NCBI RefSeq assembly: GCF_026168105.1 | Contig: NZ_LBMW01000010.1 | Coordinates: forward strand, 62,001-126,000 | Length of the DNA stretch: 64,000 nt | Source of the DNA: Streptomyces hygroscopicus | GTDB taxonomy: Bacteria; Actinomycetota; Actinomycetes; Streptomycetales; Streptomycetaceae | Direction: 5' to 3' | In this document: in pieces, positions 1-9,069 of the stretch | Numbering within the stretch: position 1 is the first letter of the stretch | How the letters are laid out: the number at the start of each line of letters is the position of its first letter | Position numbers and translations under genes: made by a program | The notes under the pieces: generated by a model | What the model was told of the DNA's origin: nothing | Databases searched by the model: none | The model's input: the letters and a program-made list of their open reading frames with translations, nothing else

Positions 1-347
1 CCCGCGAGGTCCGGATCGGTCAGGACGAGCCCGCAGCCCGCCTGGCCGACGATGTACGACAGCTCCTCGCCGGTCAGGTTCTGGTTCACCGGCACATGCA
101 CCAGACCCGCGCGGGCGCAGGCCAGGAAGGCGATCAGATAGGCGTCCGAGTTGTGGCCGTAGGCTCCGACCCGGTCGCCGGGGACGAGTCCGGCCTCGCG
201 CAGCACACGGGCCCCGCGCGAGACGGCGTCGTCGAGTTCCGCGTACGTCCACGACCGGTCGCCGTAGTGGATCGCGACGCGTTCCGGGGTGCGCCGGGCG
301 CTGCGTCGCAGCGTGCCGTCGACCGTGACGCTTCGTCCCGCCGTCAT
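1..347 (-). CDS. Acyl-CoA synthetase (AMP-binding), N-terminal fragment cut by window edge
   Basis: Only the first ~115 residues are inside the window; the rest lies beyond base 1. The protein starts at ATG 345-347 and reads MTAGRSVTVDGTLRRSARRT, then a typical ANL-superfamily N-terminus with the pattern PERVAIHYGDRSWTYAELDD and, further on, VPVNQNLTGEELSYI. The family activates carboxylic acids as acyl-adenylates and then acyl-CoA thioesters in the cytoplasm. The P-loop and A8 motif are outside the window, so substrate class cannot be judged. It lies 119 bp downstream of a second synthetase on the same strand, suggesting a fatty-acid or aromatic-acid activation cluster. Confidence 0.85.
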   Translation of the reverse strand, partial: MTAGRSVTVDGTLRRSARRTPERVAIHYGDRSWTYAELDDAVSRGARVLREAGLVPGDRVGAYGHNSDAYLIAFLACARAGLVHVPVNQNLTGEELSYIVGQAGCGLVLTDPDLA

Positions 348-466
348 GACCAGCCCTTCGTCCGCCTTCCCCTGGCGTGATCCTCGTTGCGTTCCGCAAG
401 GGCGGTCAAGTCCGGGCCGCCTTCGGAGCGAAAACGGCTCCCGGCCCGTTGCGTGCGCTGCCCGGC

Positions 467-2017
467 TCACACCGGGCGGGTACGGCCCTCCCAGTACGGG
501 TCGCGCAGCCGCCGTTTGTACAGCTTGCCGTTCGGGTCACGCGGCATCGTCCCGATGAAGTCGACGCTCCTGGGCCGCTTGTAGCCGGCCAGTTGCCGGG
601 TGCAGTGGTCGAGGATGTCGGCGGCGAGTGCCGGGCCGGGCTCATGGCCGGGAGCGGGTTCGACGACCGCCTTCACCTCCTCGCCCCAGTCCTCGTGCGG
701 GATGCCGAAGGCGGCCGCGTCGGCAACGGCGGGGTGGCTGAGCAGGGCGGCCTCGATCTCCGCGGGGTAGATGTTGACCCCGCCGGAGATGATCAGGTCG
801 ATCTTACGGTCGCGCAGGAAGAGAAAGCCGTCCTCGTCGAGACATCCCAGGTCGCCGACGGTGAAGAAGTCGCCGATGCGGTTCTTGCGTGTCTTGGCCT
901 CGTCCTTGTGGTACGCGAATCCGCCCGTGCTCATCTTCATGTATACGGTGCCCAGTTCACCGGGAGGCAGCCGGTTGCCGTCGTCGTCGAAGACGGCGAG
1001 TTCGCTGATGGGCCACGCCCTGCCGACCGTGCCGGGCTTCTTCAGCCAGTCCTCGGCGGTGGCGAAGGCACCGCCGCCCTCACTGGCCGCGTAGTACTCC
1101 TCCACGCAGTCGCCCCACCACTCGATCATCGCCCGCTTCACGTGGTCGGGGCAGGGGGCGGCGCCGTGAATGGCGTGCCGCATGGAGGAGACGTCGTAAC
1201 GCGTCCGCACCTCCTCGGGGAGCGCGAGGAGCCGATGGAACTGGGTCGGCACCATGTGCGTGTGGGTGCACTCGTGGGCGTCGATGAGCCGGAGCATCTC
1301 CTCGGGCGCCCACTTGTCCATCAGGACCAGCCGGTGCCCGATGTGCAGGGACGCGCCCGCGAACTGGAGCACCGCCGTGTGGTAGAGCGGTGAGCAGACG
1401 AGGTGGACGTTGTCGTCGTACGGTTCGATTCCGAAGATGCCGAGGAAGCCGCCCAGGTACGCCTCCTCGGGCGGTTTGCCGGGCAGCGGGCGGCGGATGC
1501 CGCGCGGGCGGCCCGTGGTGCCCGAGGTGTAGTTCATGACCCAGCCGAGGGTGCGCTCGTCGGGCGTCGACTCGGGCTGTCCGGCGAGGAGTTCGGCGTA
1601 CGGACGGAAGCCCTCGACCGCTCCGACGGCGTACCGTGCCGCAGCGGGCATCCCCGCCTCGTCGGCGGCGCCGCGTGCCGCGTCCGCGAACCGCTCGTGC
1701 GCGATGAGCACCTTGGCACCGGAGTCGGCCACGATCCAGGCGATCTCGGGTCCGACGAGGTGGTGGTTGACGGGTACGAGATACAGGCCGGCCTGGCTGG
1801 CGGCCAGGTAGGCGGTGAGGAACTCGACTCCGTTGGGCAGCAAGACCGCGAAGGAGTCCCCGCGTTGAAGACCTGCGGCGCGCAGTCCGTGCACCAGCTG
1901 GTTGGCCGTGCCGAGCAGCCCTCCGGCGGTCCACTCCTGCCCGTCCGGGGCGACGAGGACCGTGCGCTCGGGGTCCCCCGCTGCCTGGGCCCAGAATCCG
2001 TTGGCGCTCCGGCTCAC
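467..2017 (-). CDS. Acyl-CoA synthetase (AMP-dependent synthetase/ligase)
   Basis: A 516-residue ANL enzyme predicted to make acyl-CoA from a free acid, ATP and CoA. Near residue 160 is the adenylate motif YTSGTTGRPRG. Further on come YYAASEGGG (acceptor loop), GDLGCLDEDGFLFLRDR (hinge) and SGGVNIYPAEIEAAL, and the C-terminus carries the lysine segment DPNGKLYKRRL. The length is normal for the family. The GTG start at 2015-2017 was chosen because it overlaps the stop of the upstream nitronate monooxygenase gene by four bases (GTGA); the frame stays open further upstream, but that part is antisense to the neighbour. The coupled start implies co-expression. Substrate is unknown; long-chain or steroid-side-chain acids are the usual guesses. 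Confidence 0.9.
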   Translation of the reverse strand: MSRSANGFWAQAAGDPERTVLVAPDGQEWTAGGLLGTANQLVHGLRAAGLQRGDSFAVLLPNGVEFLTAYLAASQAGLYLVPVNHHLVGPEIAWIVADSGAKVLIAHERFADAARGAADEAGMPAAARYAVGAVEGFRPYAELLAGQPESTPDERTLGWVMNYTSGTTGRPRGIRRPLPGKPPEEAYLGGFLGIFGIEPYDDNVHLVCSPLYHTAVLQFAGASLHIGHRLVLMDKWAPEEMLRLIDAHECTHTHMVPTQFHRLLALPEEVRTRYDVSSMRHAIHGAAPCPDHVKRAMIEWWGDCVEEYYAASEGGGAFATAEDWLKKPGTVGRAWPISELAVFDDDGNRLPPGELGTVYMKMSTGGFAYHKDEAKTRKNRIGDFFTVGDLGCLDEDGFLFLRDRKIDLIISGGVNIYPAEIEAALLSHPAVADAAAFGIPHEDWGEEVKAVVEPAPGHEPGPALAADILDHCTRQLAGYKRPRSVDFIGTMPRDPNGKLYKRRLRDPYWEGRTRPV

Positions 2018-3138
2018 TGCTGGCTCCTTCCGGCGATCCGGTTGATGCGGTCGACGGCCCTCTCGAAGCCCCGGGTGAGGTCGTCGACGACGGCCTGCAC
2101 GCTGCGCTCGCTGTTCATACGGCCGACGATCTGGCCGACGGGTGTGCCGAGCAGCGGCCCCACCTCGTACTTCTGGATGCGGGTGACCGCCTCGGCGACG
2201 AGCAGGCCCTGCAGGGGCATGGGGAGGGCGCCCGGGCCGTTCGGGTCGTCCCAGACGTCGGTCCACTCGGTACGCAGCTGCCGGGCCGGTTTGCCGGTCA
2301 GCGCCCGGGAGCGGACCGTGTCCCCCGATCCGGCGGCGAGCAGCTTGCGGACGAGTGCGGGCGACGGAAGTTCGGCCTCCGTGGTGGTCAGCCAGAGCGA
2401 GCCGAGCCAGACGCCCTGGGCGCCGAGCGCGAGCGCGGCGGCCACCTGCTGTCCGCCGCCGATACCGCCGGCGGCCAGTACGGGCAACGGGTCGACGGCG
2501 TCGACGACTTCGGGGGTCAGCACCATGGAGGAGATCTCCCCGGTGTGGCCGCCGGCCTCGTACCCCTGGGCGACGACGATGTCGATGCCCGCCTCCTTGT
2601 GCTTGCGCGCGTGCCGGGCGCTGCCTGCCAACGCGGCCACCAGGACGCCCTGGTCGTGGGCGCGTCGGACGACGTCGGGGGGCGGGGGGCCGAGCGCGTT
2701 GGCGAGCAGTTTGATCGGGTGGTCGAAGGCGACGTCGAGCTGGGTGCGGGCGACCTGCTCCATCCAGCCGGTGATCCGCCATCCGGACTCCTCGCCCTCG
2801 GCGAGTTCGGGCACCCCGTACTTGGCGAGGGTGTCCTTGACGAACTGCCGGTGCCCTTCCGGGATCATCGCTTCGACGTCGGCCTCCGTCACGGTGTGAT
2901 TCGTCGGGGCCTCCGCCTTCCTCGCGGGCATGACGACATCCAGGCCGTAGGGGGTGCCGTCGGCGTGCGCCTCGAGCCAGTCGAGGTCGCGCCGGAGGTC
3001 GTCGGGGGCGGTGTAGCGGACCGCGCCGAGCACACCGAATCCGCCGGCCCGGCTGATGGCCGCGGCCACGGCGGGAAACGGCGTGAAGCCGAAGAGGGCG
3101 TGCTCGACTCCCAGTTGCTTGCTCAGCTCCGTCTGCAT
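2014..3138 (-). CDS. Nitronate monooxygenase / 2-nitropropane dioxygenase-family FMN enzyme
   Basis: A 374-residue TIM-barrel flavoprotein. Residues near 190 give GYEAGGHTGEISSMV and those near 220 give AAGGIGGGQQVAAALALGA, the FMN phosphate-binding region, followed by GVWLGSLWLTTTEAE. The family oxidises alkyl nitronates or acts as FMN-dependent enoyl reductase-like enzymes. In actinobacteria members commonly sit beside acyl-CoA synthetases, as here, where the synthetase start overlaps this stop. The ATG at 3136-3138 is the first good start; upstream lies a short inverted repeat (3181-3197) that may control the pair. The true substrate is not evident from sequence. Confidence 0.85.
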   Translation of the reverse strand: MQTELSKQLGVEHALFGFTPFPAVAAAISRAGGFGVLGAVRYTAPDDLRRDLDWLEAHADGTPYGLDVVMPARKAEAPTNHTVTEADVEAMIPEGHRQFVKDTLAKYGVPELAEGEESGWRITGWMEQVARTQLDVAFDHPIKLLANALGPPPPDVVRRAHDQGVLVAALAGSARHARKHKEAGIDIVVAQGYEAGGHTGEISSMVLTPEVVDAVDPLPVLAAGGIGGGQQVAAALALGAQGVWLGSLWLTTTEAELPSPALVRKLLAAGSGDTVRSRALTGKPARQLRTEWTDVWDDPNGPGALPMPLQGLLVAEAVTRIQKYEVGPLLGTPVGQIVGRMNSERSVQAVVDDLTRGFERAVDRINRIAGRSQQ

Positions 3139-3180
3139 GGGCGCAGGATGCCGCAGCGGCCGGGAGGAAGGAAGACTGTT

Positions 3181-3197
3181 TCTGATACATCGTCAGA
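3181..3197. promoter_or_regulatory. Inverted repeat upstream of the flavoenzyme/synthetase pair
   Basis: TCTGA and TCAGA arms flank a 7-base spacer (tacatcg), 43 to 59 bp upstream of the start at 3138. The size suits a TetR-family dimer. No regulator gene lies next to it, so the cognate protein is unknown. Confidence 0.35.
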
Positions 3198-3275
3198 TCA
3201 CTTCACCTGTCCGCGACCGTCCGGGGGAGACGCCCGAGCAGGTACCCCGGAGGCAACCGGGGACGGAGAGGTTGG

Positions 3276-4847
3276 TCAGCGGCCGGCAGACTCCCCAAGG
3301 TCCTCGAGCACCGCCATCGCCGCGTTGTGCCCCGGTACCCCGCTCACGCCGCCGCCGCGTACCGCGCCCGCCCCGCACAGCAGGACGTTCGCGTGCCGTG
3401 TCTCCACGCCCCAGCGGCCGGTGCCTTCCTGTTCGTACGGCCAGGCCAGCTCGCGGTGGAAGATGTTGCCGCCGGGCAGCCGCAGATCGCGCTCCAGGTC
3501 GAGCGGGGTCTTCGCCTCGATGCAGGGACGCCCGTCCGCGTCCGTGGCCAGGCAGTCCTCGACGGGCTCGGCGAGGTGGGTGTTCAGCTGCGCCAACGTC
3601 GACTCCAGCGCCTCCTCCCTGACGCCGTCGTTGTCGTGCTCGAACAGCCGCGCGGGAGTGTGCAGACCGAAGAGGGTGAGGGTCTGATAGCCCTTCTCGA
3701 CGAGGTCGGGACCGAGGATGGTCGGGTCGGTGAGGGAGTGGCAGTAGATCTCCGAGGGCGGCGCGGCCGGCAGCGAGCCCCCGGCCGCCTGGGCGTGGGC
3801 GGCGGCCAGCTGTGCGTACCCCTCGGCGATGTGGAAGGTCCCCGAGAAGGCCTCACGCGGGTCGACGGCGGTGTCGCGCAGCGCGGGCAGCCGGGTCAGC
3901 AGCATGTTCACCTTGAGCTGGGCGCCCTCGGCCGGGCCGGGCGGGGTGTCGCCGGTGAGCCTGGCCAGCTCCTGGGGGGAGGCGTTCACCAGGACGTGCC
4001 GGGCGGAGACGGTCGCCTCGCCGTCCTCACCCCGGTGGGTCACTTCGGCAGTGCGCCCGTCGGTCTCGATCCGTACCACCTCGCGTCCCGTGGCGATCAC
4101 CGCTCCGGCGGCACGCGCGGCGCCCGCCAGCGCGTCGGTGAGCGCGCCCATGCCGCCGACCGGGACGTCCCAGGCGCCCGTGCCGCCGCCGATGACGTGG
4201 TAGAGGAAGCAACGATTCTGCCGCAGCGAGGCGTCATGGGCGTCGGCGAAGGTGCCGATGAGCGCGTCCGTGAGGACGACACCGCGGACCAGGTCGTCGG
4301 CGAAGTACTCCTCGACGGCGGCACCGATCGGCTCCTCGAACAGCACCCGCCACGCCACCTCGTCGTCGACGCGACGGCGCAGTTCGTCACGGGTGGGCAG
4401 GGGCCCGGTGAGCGTGGGGAACACCCGCTGGGCGAGGCGCCCGGTCATTGCGTAGAAGCGCTGCCAGGCCTCGTACTCCCGGTCGGACCCGGTGAGCCGC
4501 GCGAACGCCTCCCGGGTGCGCCGCTCGCCGCCGCCGACGAGGAGCCCGGTGGGGCGTCCGTCACGCTCGACGGGGGTGTACGAGGACACGGTGCGCGCCC
4601 GCACCCGGAAGTCCAGCCCCAGATCGCGCACGATCTTCCGGGGCAGCAGGCTGACCAGGTAGGAGTACCGCGACAGCCGCGCGTCGACCCCGGCGAACGG
4701 GCGGGTGGACACCGCCGCCCCTCCGGTGTGGTCCAGTCGCTCCAGGACCAGCACGGACCGGCCGGCCCTGGCCAGATAGGCGGCGGCCACGAGACCGTTG
4801 TGGCCGCCGCCGACGATCACGGCGTCGTATCCCTCGTGTGCAGGCAT
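3276..4847 (-). CDS. FAD-dependent oxidoreductase, phytoene dehydrogenase-like
   Basis: A 523-residue protein with an N-terminal dinucleotide-binding signature VIVGGGHNGLVAAAYLARAG at about residues 10-30, then LERLDHTGGAAVSTRPF and, at the C-terminus, LLCGAGAVRGGGVSGVPGHN. This arrangement is that of the COG1233 (CrtI-like/PYROXD2-like) flavoprotein family. No carotenoid synthase (crtB, crtE) is nearby, so carotenoid desaturation is not supported; many actinobacterial members have no known role. The ATG at 4845-4847 gives the start typical of the family; the frame remains open upstream but without homology-like sequence. The kinase gene stop is 58 bp away, so the two may be transcribed together. 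Confidence 0.85.
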   Translation of the reverse strand: MPAHEGYDAVIVGGGHNGLVAAAYLARAGRSVLVLERLDHTGGAAVSTRPFAGVDARLSRYSYLVSLLPRKIVRDLGLDFRVRARTVSSYTPVERDGRPTGLLVGGGERRTREAFARLTGSDREYEAWQRFYAMTGRLAQRVFPTLTGPLPTRDELRRRVDDEVAWRVLFEEPIGAAVEEYFADDLVRGVVLTDALIGTFADAHDASLRQNRCFLYHVIGGGTGAWDVPVGGMGALTDALAGAARAAGAVIATGREVVRIETDGRTAEVTHRGEDGEATVSARHVLVNASPQELARLTGDTPPGPAEGAQLKVNMLLTRLPALRDTAVDPREAFSGTFHIAEGYAQLAAAHAQAAGGSLPAAPPSEIYCHSLTDPTILGPDLVEKGYQTLTLFGLHTPARLFEHDNDGVREEALESTLAQLNTHLAEPVEDCLATDADGRPCIEAKTPLDLERDLRLPGGNIFHRELAWPYEQEGTGRWGVETRHANVLLCGAGAVRGGGVSGVPGHNAAMAVLEDLGESAGR

Positions 4848-4905
4848 GCCTCTTCGTAGCACGCGGTGATCCGGATCGGCCAGAGCCGGGCCGGTCGACC
4901 GCGGC

Positions 4906-7131
4906 TCATGATCCACCCGCCGCCCTCTCCCGGTGGGACACCGCCACCGACCGGTACAGCTCCACCGCTTCCTGGGCACGGCCCAGCTGCTCCAGGCAGT
5001 GGGCCTCGTCGTTGCGGCTGGCGAGCGTGTCGGGGTGACCTGCGCCGAGCACCCGCTCCCGGGCGGCCGCCACACGGCGGTAGTCCACGAGGGCGTCCGC
5101 CCAGCGGCCGAGCCAGCCGAGGCCGACGGCGACCTCGCGACGGCTCACCAGGGTGTCGGGGTGATCGGGCCCCAGCACGTGTTCACGCAGGGCGCACACC
5201 TCACGGGACTCCGCGAGGGCTTCCTCCCAGCGGCCGAGGCGCCCCAGATTGACGCCGAGGCCGTGGCGGGCGCGGAGAGTCTCGGGATGCGCCGCGCCCT
5301 GGACACGGGTGCGGTCGTCGACCAGCTCGCGGTAGCACGCGAGGGCCTGCGCGGTGCGGCCGAGCCGCCCCAGGCTGATCCCGGCCTCGTGGCGGGCCGC
5401 CAGAGTGTCCGGGTGGTCGGGACCCAGCGCACGGGCCCGTGCCACGGCCACTTCCCGATATGCCTGCAGCGCCTCGGGCCAGCGCCCCAACTGACCGAGC
5501 GCATAGGCGACTTCGTACCGCGTGACCAGGGTGTCGGGGTGCGTGGCGCCGAGCACCCGGGCGCGCGCCCGGGCCACCTCCTGCGCCACCCGGTACGAGT
5601 CCTCCGGTCGCCCCAGCCGGCTGAGGCTGAAGGCGAGGTTGTGGTGGCAGCGCAGCGTGTCGGGATGGTCGGGGCCCATGGTGCGCTCCCGGGCGGCGAG
5701 CACCGCCGTGTACACCTGGTGTGCCTCGAAGTGGCGGCCCAGCTGACCGAGGACGTAGGCCGTTTCCTGGCGGGCGGCCAGGGTGTCGGGATGGTCCGGG
5801 CCGAGCACCCGTTCCCGGGCCCGGGCGACATGCGTGTACTCGCGCAGGGCGTCGGCGGTGCGGCCGGTGCGGCTGAGCGTGACGGCGACCTCGTACCGGC
5901 TGGCCAGCGTGTCGGGATGGTCGGGGCCGAGGAGGTACTCACGCTCGGCGGCGACCGCGCGGTGCACCCGGCGCGCCTCCGTCCAGCGGCCGAGCCGGCC
6001 CAGGCCGAGTCCCGTGTCGTGCCGGCCGGCCAGGTCGCCGGCCACCTCCGGTGGCGGAGCGGACCGTTCGGCGGGTGCGGGTTCGGGCTGGCGGCCCGTG
6101 GCTGGGCGGCCGGTCCACTCGGCGGTGGGGCAGGCCGCGTGGTCCGGCGGGGTGGTGCCCAGTCCGCCGGCCGCCCTGTGACCGGCGGTCATGGAGCGGG
6201 TCCAGGAGGGCAGCCGGGGTTCACGGGACGGCGGCCGGTGAACAGGCGTGGGCGGGACCAGCATGGGCTCGTACGCGCGCGGGGCGCGGCCCTCGGCGAT
6301 CCGGCGGCCGAGTTCACGCGCGTCGTGCGGGCGGTCCTCGGGGCGCTTGGCCAGGAGGTCCAGGATGATGCGCTCCAAGTACCCGGGCAGATCGCCGCGG
6401 TGGCCGCGCGGCGGATCGGGCGGGGTGTCGCGGTGTCCGAGGAGGATCGCCCAGGCGTCGTCGCGGTCGAACGGCGGGACGCCGGTGGCGAGCTCGTAGA
6501 GCACGCACCCCAGCGAGTACAGATCGCTGCGCCGGTCGACGGGCTCGCCGCCTATCTGCTCCGGTGACATGTAGTGCGGGGTGCCCATCGCGATCCCGGT
6601 GCCGGTCAGCCGCGCCGTGAAGCCGATGCCGTGGCCGAGGCGGGCGATGCCGAAGTCGCAGATCTTCACCGTGCCGTCGCCGGCCCGCACGATGTTGGCG
6701 GGCTTCAGATCGCGGTGCACGATGCCCTGCCGATGGGTGTAGGCGAGTGCCGCGGCGACCTGCTCGGCGATGTCGACGACGTCGGGGACGGGCAGCGGGT
6801 GGTGCTCGTTGTCCTCCAGGAGCTGGCTGAGGTTGCGTCCCTCCAGCAACTCCATGACGAGGTACAGCAGTTCGTCGGACTCGCCGAAGTCGTGCACGAC
6901 GGTGACCCCGGGGTGCTGGAGGGCGGCGGCCACGCGTGCCTCGCGCCGGAACCGCTCCCGCAGGACCCGCGCGAACAACTGGTCGTGGTTCGGGTCCAGC
7001 GGTTTGAGGCACTTCACGGCGACCCGTCTGCCCAGCGACTCGTCCCGCGCGCGCCACACCTCGCCCATGCCGCCGCGCCCGATCAGGTCGAGCAGCCGGT
7101 ACCGGTCCTTGATCAGCCTGGTGTCCGCCAT
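4906..7131 (-). CDS. Serine/threonine protein kinase with C-terminal TPR array
   Basis: A 741-residue cytoplasmic kinase. The Pkn-type catalytic domain spans about residues 10-275: glycine loop IGRGGMGEVWRA, lysine VAVK (K40), catalytic loop HRDLKPAN (139-146), DFG (159-161) and GTPHYMSPEQ. A Pro-rich linker follows to about residue 365. The remainder is eight full and one partial 42-residue repeats ending HPDTL, of the TPR_10/TPR_12 type. There is no transmembrane segment and no PASTA domain, so the TPR region, not an extracellular sensor, probably selects partners. The ATG start at 7129-7131 lies directly before the kinase fold. It is separated by 59 bp from the upstream oxygenase gene on the same strand. 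Confidence 0.92.
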   Translation of the reverse strand: MADTRLIKDRYRLLDLIGRGGMGEVWRARDESLGRRVAVKCLKPLDPNHDQLFARVLRERFRREARVAAALQHPGVTVVHDFGESDELLYLVMELLEGRNLSQLLEDNEHHPLPVPDVVDIAEQVAAALAYTHRQGIVHRDLKPANIVRAGDGTVKICDFGIARLGHGIGFTARLTGTGIAMGTPHYMSPEQIGGEPVDRRSDLYSLGCVLYELATGVPPFDRDDAWAILLGHRDTPPDPPRGHRGDLPGYLERIILDLLAKRPEDRPHDARELGRRIAEGRAPRAYEPMLVPPTPVHRPPSREPRLPSWTRSMTAGHRAAGGLGTTPPDHAACPTAEWTGRPATGRQPEPAPAERSAPPPEVAGDLAGRHDTGLGLGRLGRWTEARRVHRAVAAEREYLLGPDHPDTLASRYEVAVTLSRTGRTADALREYTHVARARERVLGPDHPDTLAARQETAYVLGQLGRHFEAHQVYTAVLAARERTMGPDHPDTLRCHHNLAFSLSRLGRPEDSYRVAQEVARARARVLGATHPDTLVTRYEVAYALGQLGRWPEALQAYREVAVARARALGPDHPDTLAARHEAGISLGRLGRTAQALACYRELVDDRTRVQGAAHPETLRARHGLGVNLGRLGRWEEALAESREVCALREHVLGPDHPDTLVSRREVAVGLGWLGRWADALVDYRRVAAARERVLGAGHPDTLASRNDEAHCLEQLGRAQEAVELYRSVAVSHRERAAGGS
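4920..6040 (-). repeat. 126-bp tandem repeats encoding a 42-residue TPR array
   Basis: The 3' half of the kinase gene is built of about nine diverged copies of a 126-bp unit, each ending with the codons for HPDTL (seen on the plus strand as recurring gtgtcggg(g/a)tg). Copies differ at many positions, so this is an old expansion, not a recent slippage event. Confidence 0.85.
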
Positions 7132-7190
7132 CGCCCGCGATCGCCCCCGTCCCGGCCCCGCCCCTCCCCTGGCTCGTCCAGTATGGCGAG

Positions 7191-8036
7191 TTATCTGCCG
7201 ACTTTGTACGGTGCAGGGCGCGCTCCGGGGCCGAGCCTGTCCATGGCGCGGAGGATGTGTTTGGGCGGCAGTTGCCAGCGCAGACGTGCGGGAACGCAGC
7301 GCAGAATGATGCCGGTGGCACGCAGGCGCCGGGTCACCGCCGGGGGCCTCGGGGCCGGTCTGCCGAACAACTCGTGGGCGTACGGGGGCAGGGCGGCGTA
7401 CGCCAGGTTCGCCACGCGCCGCCACAGCAGGGCGCGCGCCGGGAGAAGCAGCGGGTGGACCGGGGGGCGTTGCAGAAAGTCGTCCACCTCGCGCGCCTCG
7501 GGCCCGGCGGCGAGCTCCGGCCGCACCTTCTCGAAGTACGCTGCCAACTCGTCCTGATCACAGGGAACTCGGTCCGGCTCGAGCCCCACGAGAGCGGCGG
7601 CGACCCGGTTTTCGCGGATGTACCGGTCGGCCTGCGCGTCGGTGAGCGGGAAGCCCGAGCGGCGCAGCACTTGGAGATAGGAGTCGATCTCGGCGCAGTG
7701 CACCCACAGCAGCAGCCGGGGCTCGTCGACACCGTACCGCTCCCCCGTGTCCGGGTCCGTCACGCCGAGCATGCTGTGGATCTTCCGCACCCGGCTGCCT
7801 GCCCGCTCCGCGGCCTCGGTGGTCCCGTACGTCGTCGTCCCGACGAAGTTGGCGGTACGCATCAGCCGTCCCCAGGCGTCGCGCCGGAAGTCGGAGTTCT
7901 GCACGACGCCGCGCACGGTGGGCGGGTGGAGGGCCTGAAGGTAGAGCGCGCGAATCCCGGCGACCCACATCATGGGGTCGCCGTGCATCTGCCAGGTCAC
8001 CGAGGAGGGCCCGAAGAACCCCGGATCCGCGTCCAC
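7191..8036 (-). CDS. Oxygenase MpaB family protein (DUF2236)
   Basis: A 281-residue protein of the latex-clearing/MpaB-like heme oxygenase family. It begins VDADPGFFGPSSVTWQMHGD and has HPPTVRGVVQNSDF, RTANFVGTTTYGTT and LLWVHCAEIDSYL, the histidine- and aspartate-rich blocks that mark the family. Members use a b-type heme or are uncharacterised; several are latex-clearing proteins, but no such role is claimed here. GTG 8034-8036 is taken as start because the family motif begins there; the frame is open for 49 more codons, so a longer form is possible. The upstream side borders the accessory island. Confidence 0.8.
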   Translation of the reverse strand: MDADPGFFGPSSVTWQMHGDPMMWVAGIRALYLQALHPPTVRGVVQNSDFRRDAWGRLMRTANFVGTTTYGTTEAAERAGSRVRKIHSMLGVTDPDTGERYGVDEPRLLLWVHCAEIDSYLQVLRRSGFPLTDAQADRYIRENRVAAALVGLEPDRVPCDQDELAAYFEKVRPELAAGPEAREVDDFLQRPPVHPLLLPARALLWRRVANLAYAALPPYAHELFGRPAPRPPAVTRRLRATGIILRCVPARLRWQLPPKHILRAMDRLGPGARPAPYKVGR

Positions 8037-8192
8037 CTGGTCAGTGTGACCTTGCCCGGTACGCCCATCAACCCTCCGCGACGGGGCGGGTGCTATGAGA
8101 TCACGCCGCTGACGAGTGATTGCGCGATCGAGCCTCGCACTTTTACCCAGCCAGGTAAGGACATGAGATCTTAATTCGTACAACGTGTTCGC

Positions 8193-8354
8193 ATGCCACT
8201 CGATCCCATGCCCGCCTGGGTCTCAACCCGCCGCCGGGACATCGGGGAGCGCATTCGCATCGCCCGCTCCGAAGCCCGCCTGAGCCGAGTCGAATTCGCC
8301 GAATACGGCGGACGCGATAACAAGACGATCCGCCGCTATGAGACCGCCAAGAGC
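8193..8354 (+). pseudogene. Truncated XRE-family helix-turn-helix gene
   Basis: The first ~54 codons from ATG 8193 read as an XRE repressor of the kind carried by actinomycete integrative elements: STRRRDIGERIRIARSEARL, then RDNKTIRRYETAKSVPTLT, which is helix-turn-helix plus the start of the next helix. After this the frame runs on to 8531, but into low-complexity sequence that does not resemble the usual C-terminal helix. Intact relatives are about 75-80 residues, so the 3' third is missing. It marks the left part of the accessory island. A stop-free tail could still give a stable protein, but function is doubtful. Confidence 0.6.
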
Positions 8355-8676
8355 GTTCCCACCCTCACGGAGAGGCGGTCTGGAACCCGTCCCGGCGGAC
8401 GTCTTGCGGAACATCCGACGGGACGGGCTGGCCCGCCTCGCCAGGTCTTGCGGATCCCGGTGAGACGGGGGTCTTGGTGCAGCCCTGACCCGAAGCGGCC
8501 GCCATGGGCCCCTACCGCCGGCGTGGCGTAGATCAGTCGATGGCCTGCTGAGCCAGCACTCGTAGCCGCCTGGCGGACTCACATAATGAACCTGCACGAC
8601 AAGCAGGCCGTAGCGTGCTCCAGGAACCGGCTTTCAAGGTTCTGGGTCGGTTCTGGCTCATCGACGTCGGGAGAGC
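8355..8676. other. Intergenic stretch in the island, no supported gene
   Basis: No reading frame here looks coding. An inverted repeat CCCGTCCC (8386-8393) / GGGACGGG (8420-8427) could form a hairpin just after the broken XRE gene. The rest may be remnants of lost genes. Confidence 0.4.
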
Positions 8677-9069
8677 TCACTGTCCGGCCCCCTGGTGACC
8701 GGCGCTGACGTTCTCGTAGTGGTCGCACAGGGCGTTCAGGACGCGGGCCAGACGGCGGCCGTAGGCGACGTCTCCGCCGGGTGCCGAGCTCGGCGTGGCT
8801 CTGAGCCTGTCGCGCGCCTCGCCCAGGCAGGCGAACGCGCAGAAGCGTGTGACGCTGTCCTTCGGGAGCCGCTTCGCGCGCTGCTCAACCTGCGGCATGA
8901 GCAGGTCCAGGTGCTCGCGGAGCAGGAGGGTGAGAGTGCCGAGTTCATCAGCGGCGGGTGGCAGTGCCTCGGGGACGGCGTCCGGCTCGAGCAGACGGTT
9001 CACCGTCTCGCGCATCGTCTCGATGTCCGGCGCCTCCGTCTGGCTGCCGGCCTCCACCATGCTGGTCAC
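8677..9069 (-). CDS. DUF6415 family protein
   Basis: A 130-residue protein whose core reads APDIETMRETVNRLL, then LTLLLREHLDLLMPQVEQ, CAFACLGEARDRL and LARVLNALCDHYENV. I recognise this pattern as the Streptomyces DUF6415 family, small helical proteins of unknown function common in genomic islands. GTG 9067-9069 overlaps the stop of the upstream small gene by four bases, so the two are translationally coupled. The frame extends further upstream but that part is antisense-like and rich in Arg/His. It probably contributes to an element-borne function that is not known. Confidence 0.7.
   Translation of the reverse strand: MTSMVEAGSQTEAPDIETMRETVNRLLEPDAVPEALPPAADELGTLTLLLREHLDLLMPQVEQRAKRLPKDSVTRFCAFACLGEARDRLRATPSSAPGGDVAYGRRLARVLNALCDHYENVSAGHQGAGQ

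Noticed and set aside
2018..3190. N-terminal extension of the acyl-CoA synthetase frame by ~390 codons
   Set aside because: The translation is Arg/Gly/Pro-rich antisense of the nitronate monooxygenase gene; the GTG at 2017 with GTGA coupling fits the family start.
3276..4847. Carotenoid biosynthesis gene (crtI)
   Set aside because: Sequence is of the broader phytoene-dehydrogenase-like flavoprotein family and no crtB, crtE or crtY gene is nearby.
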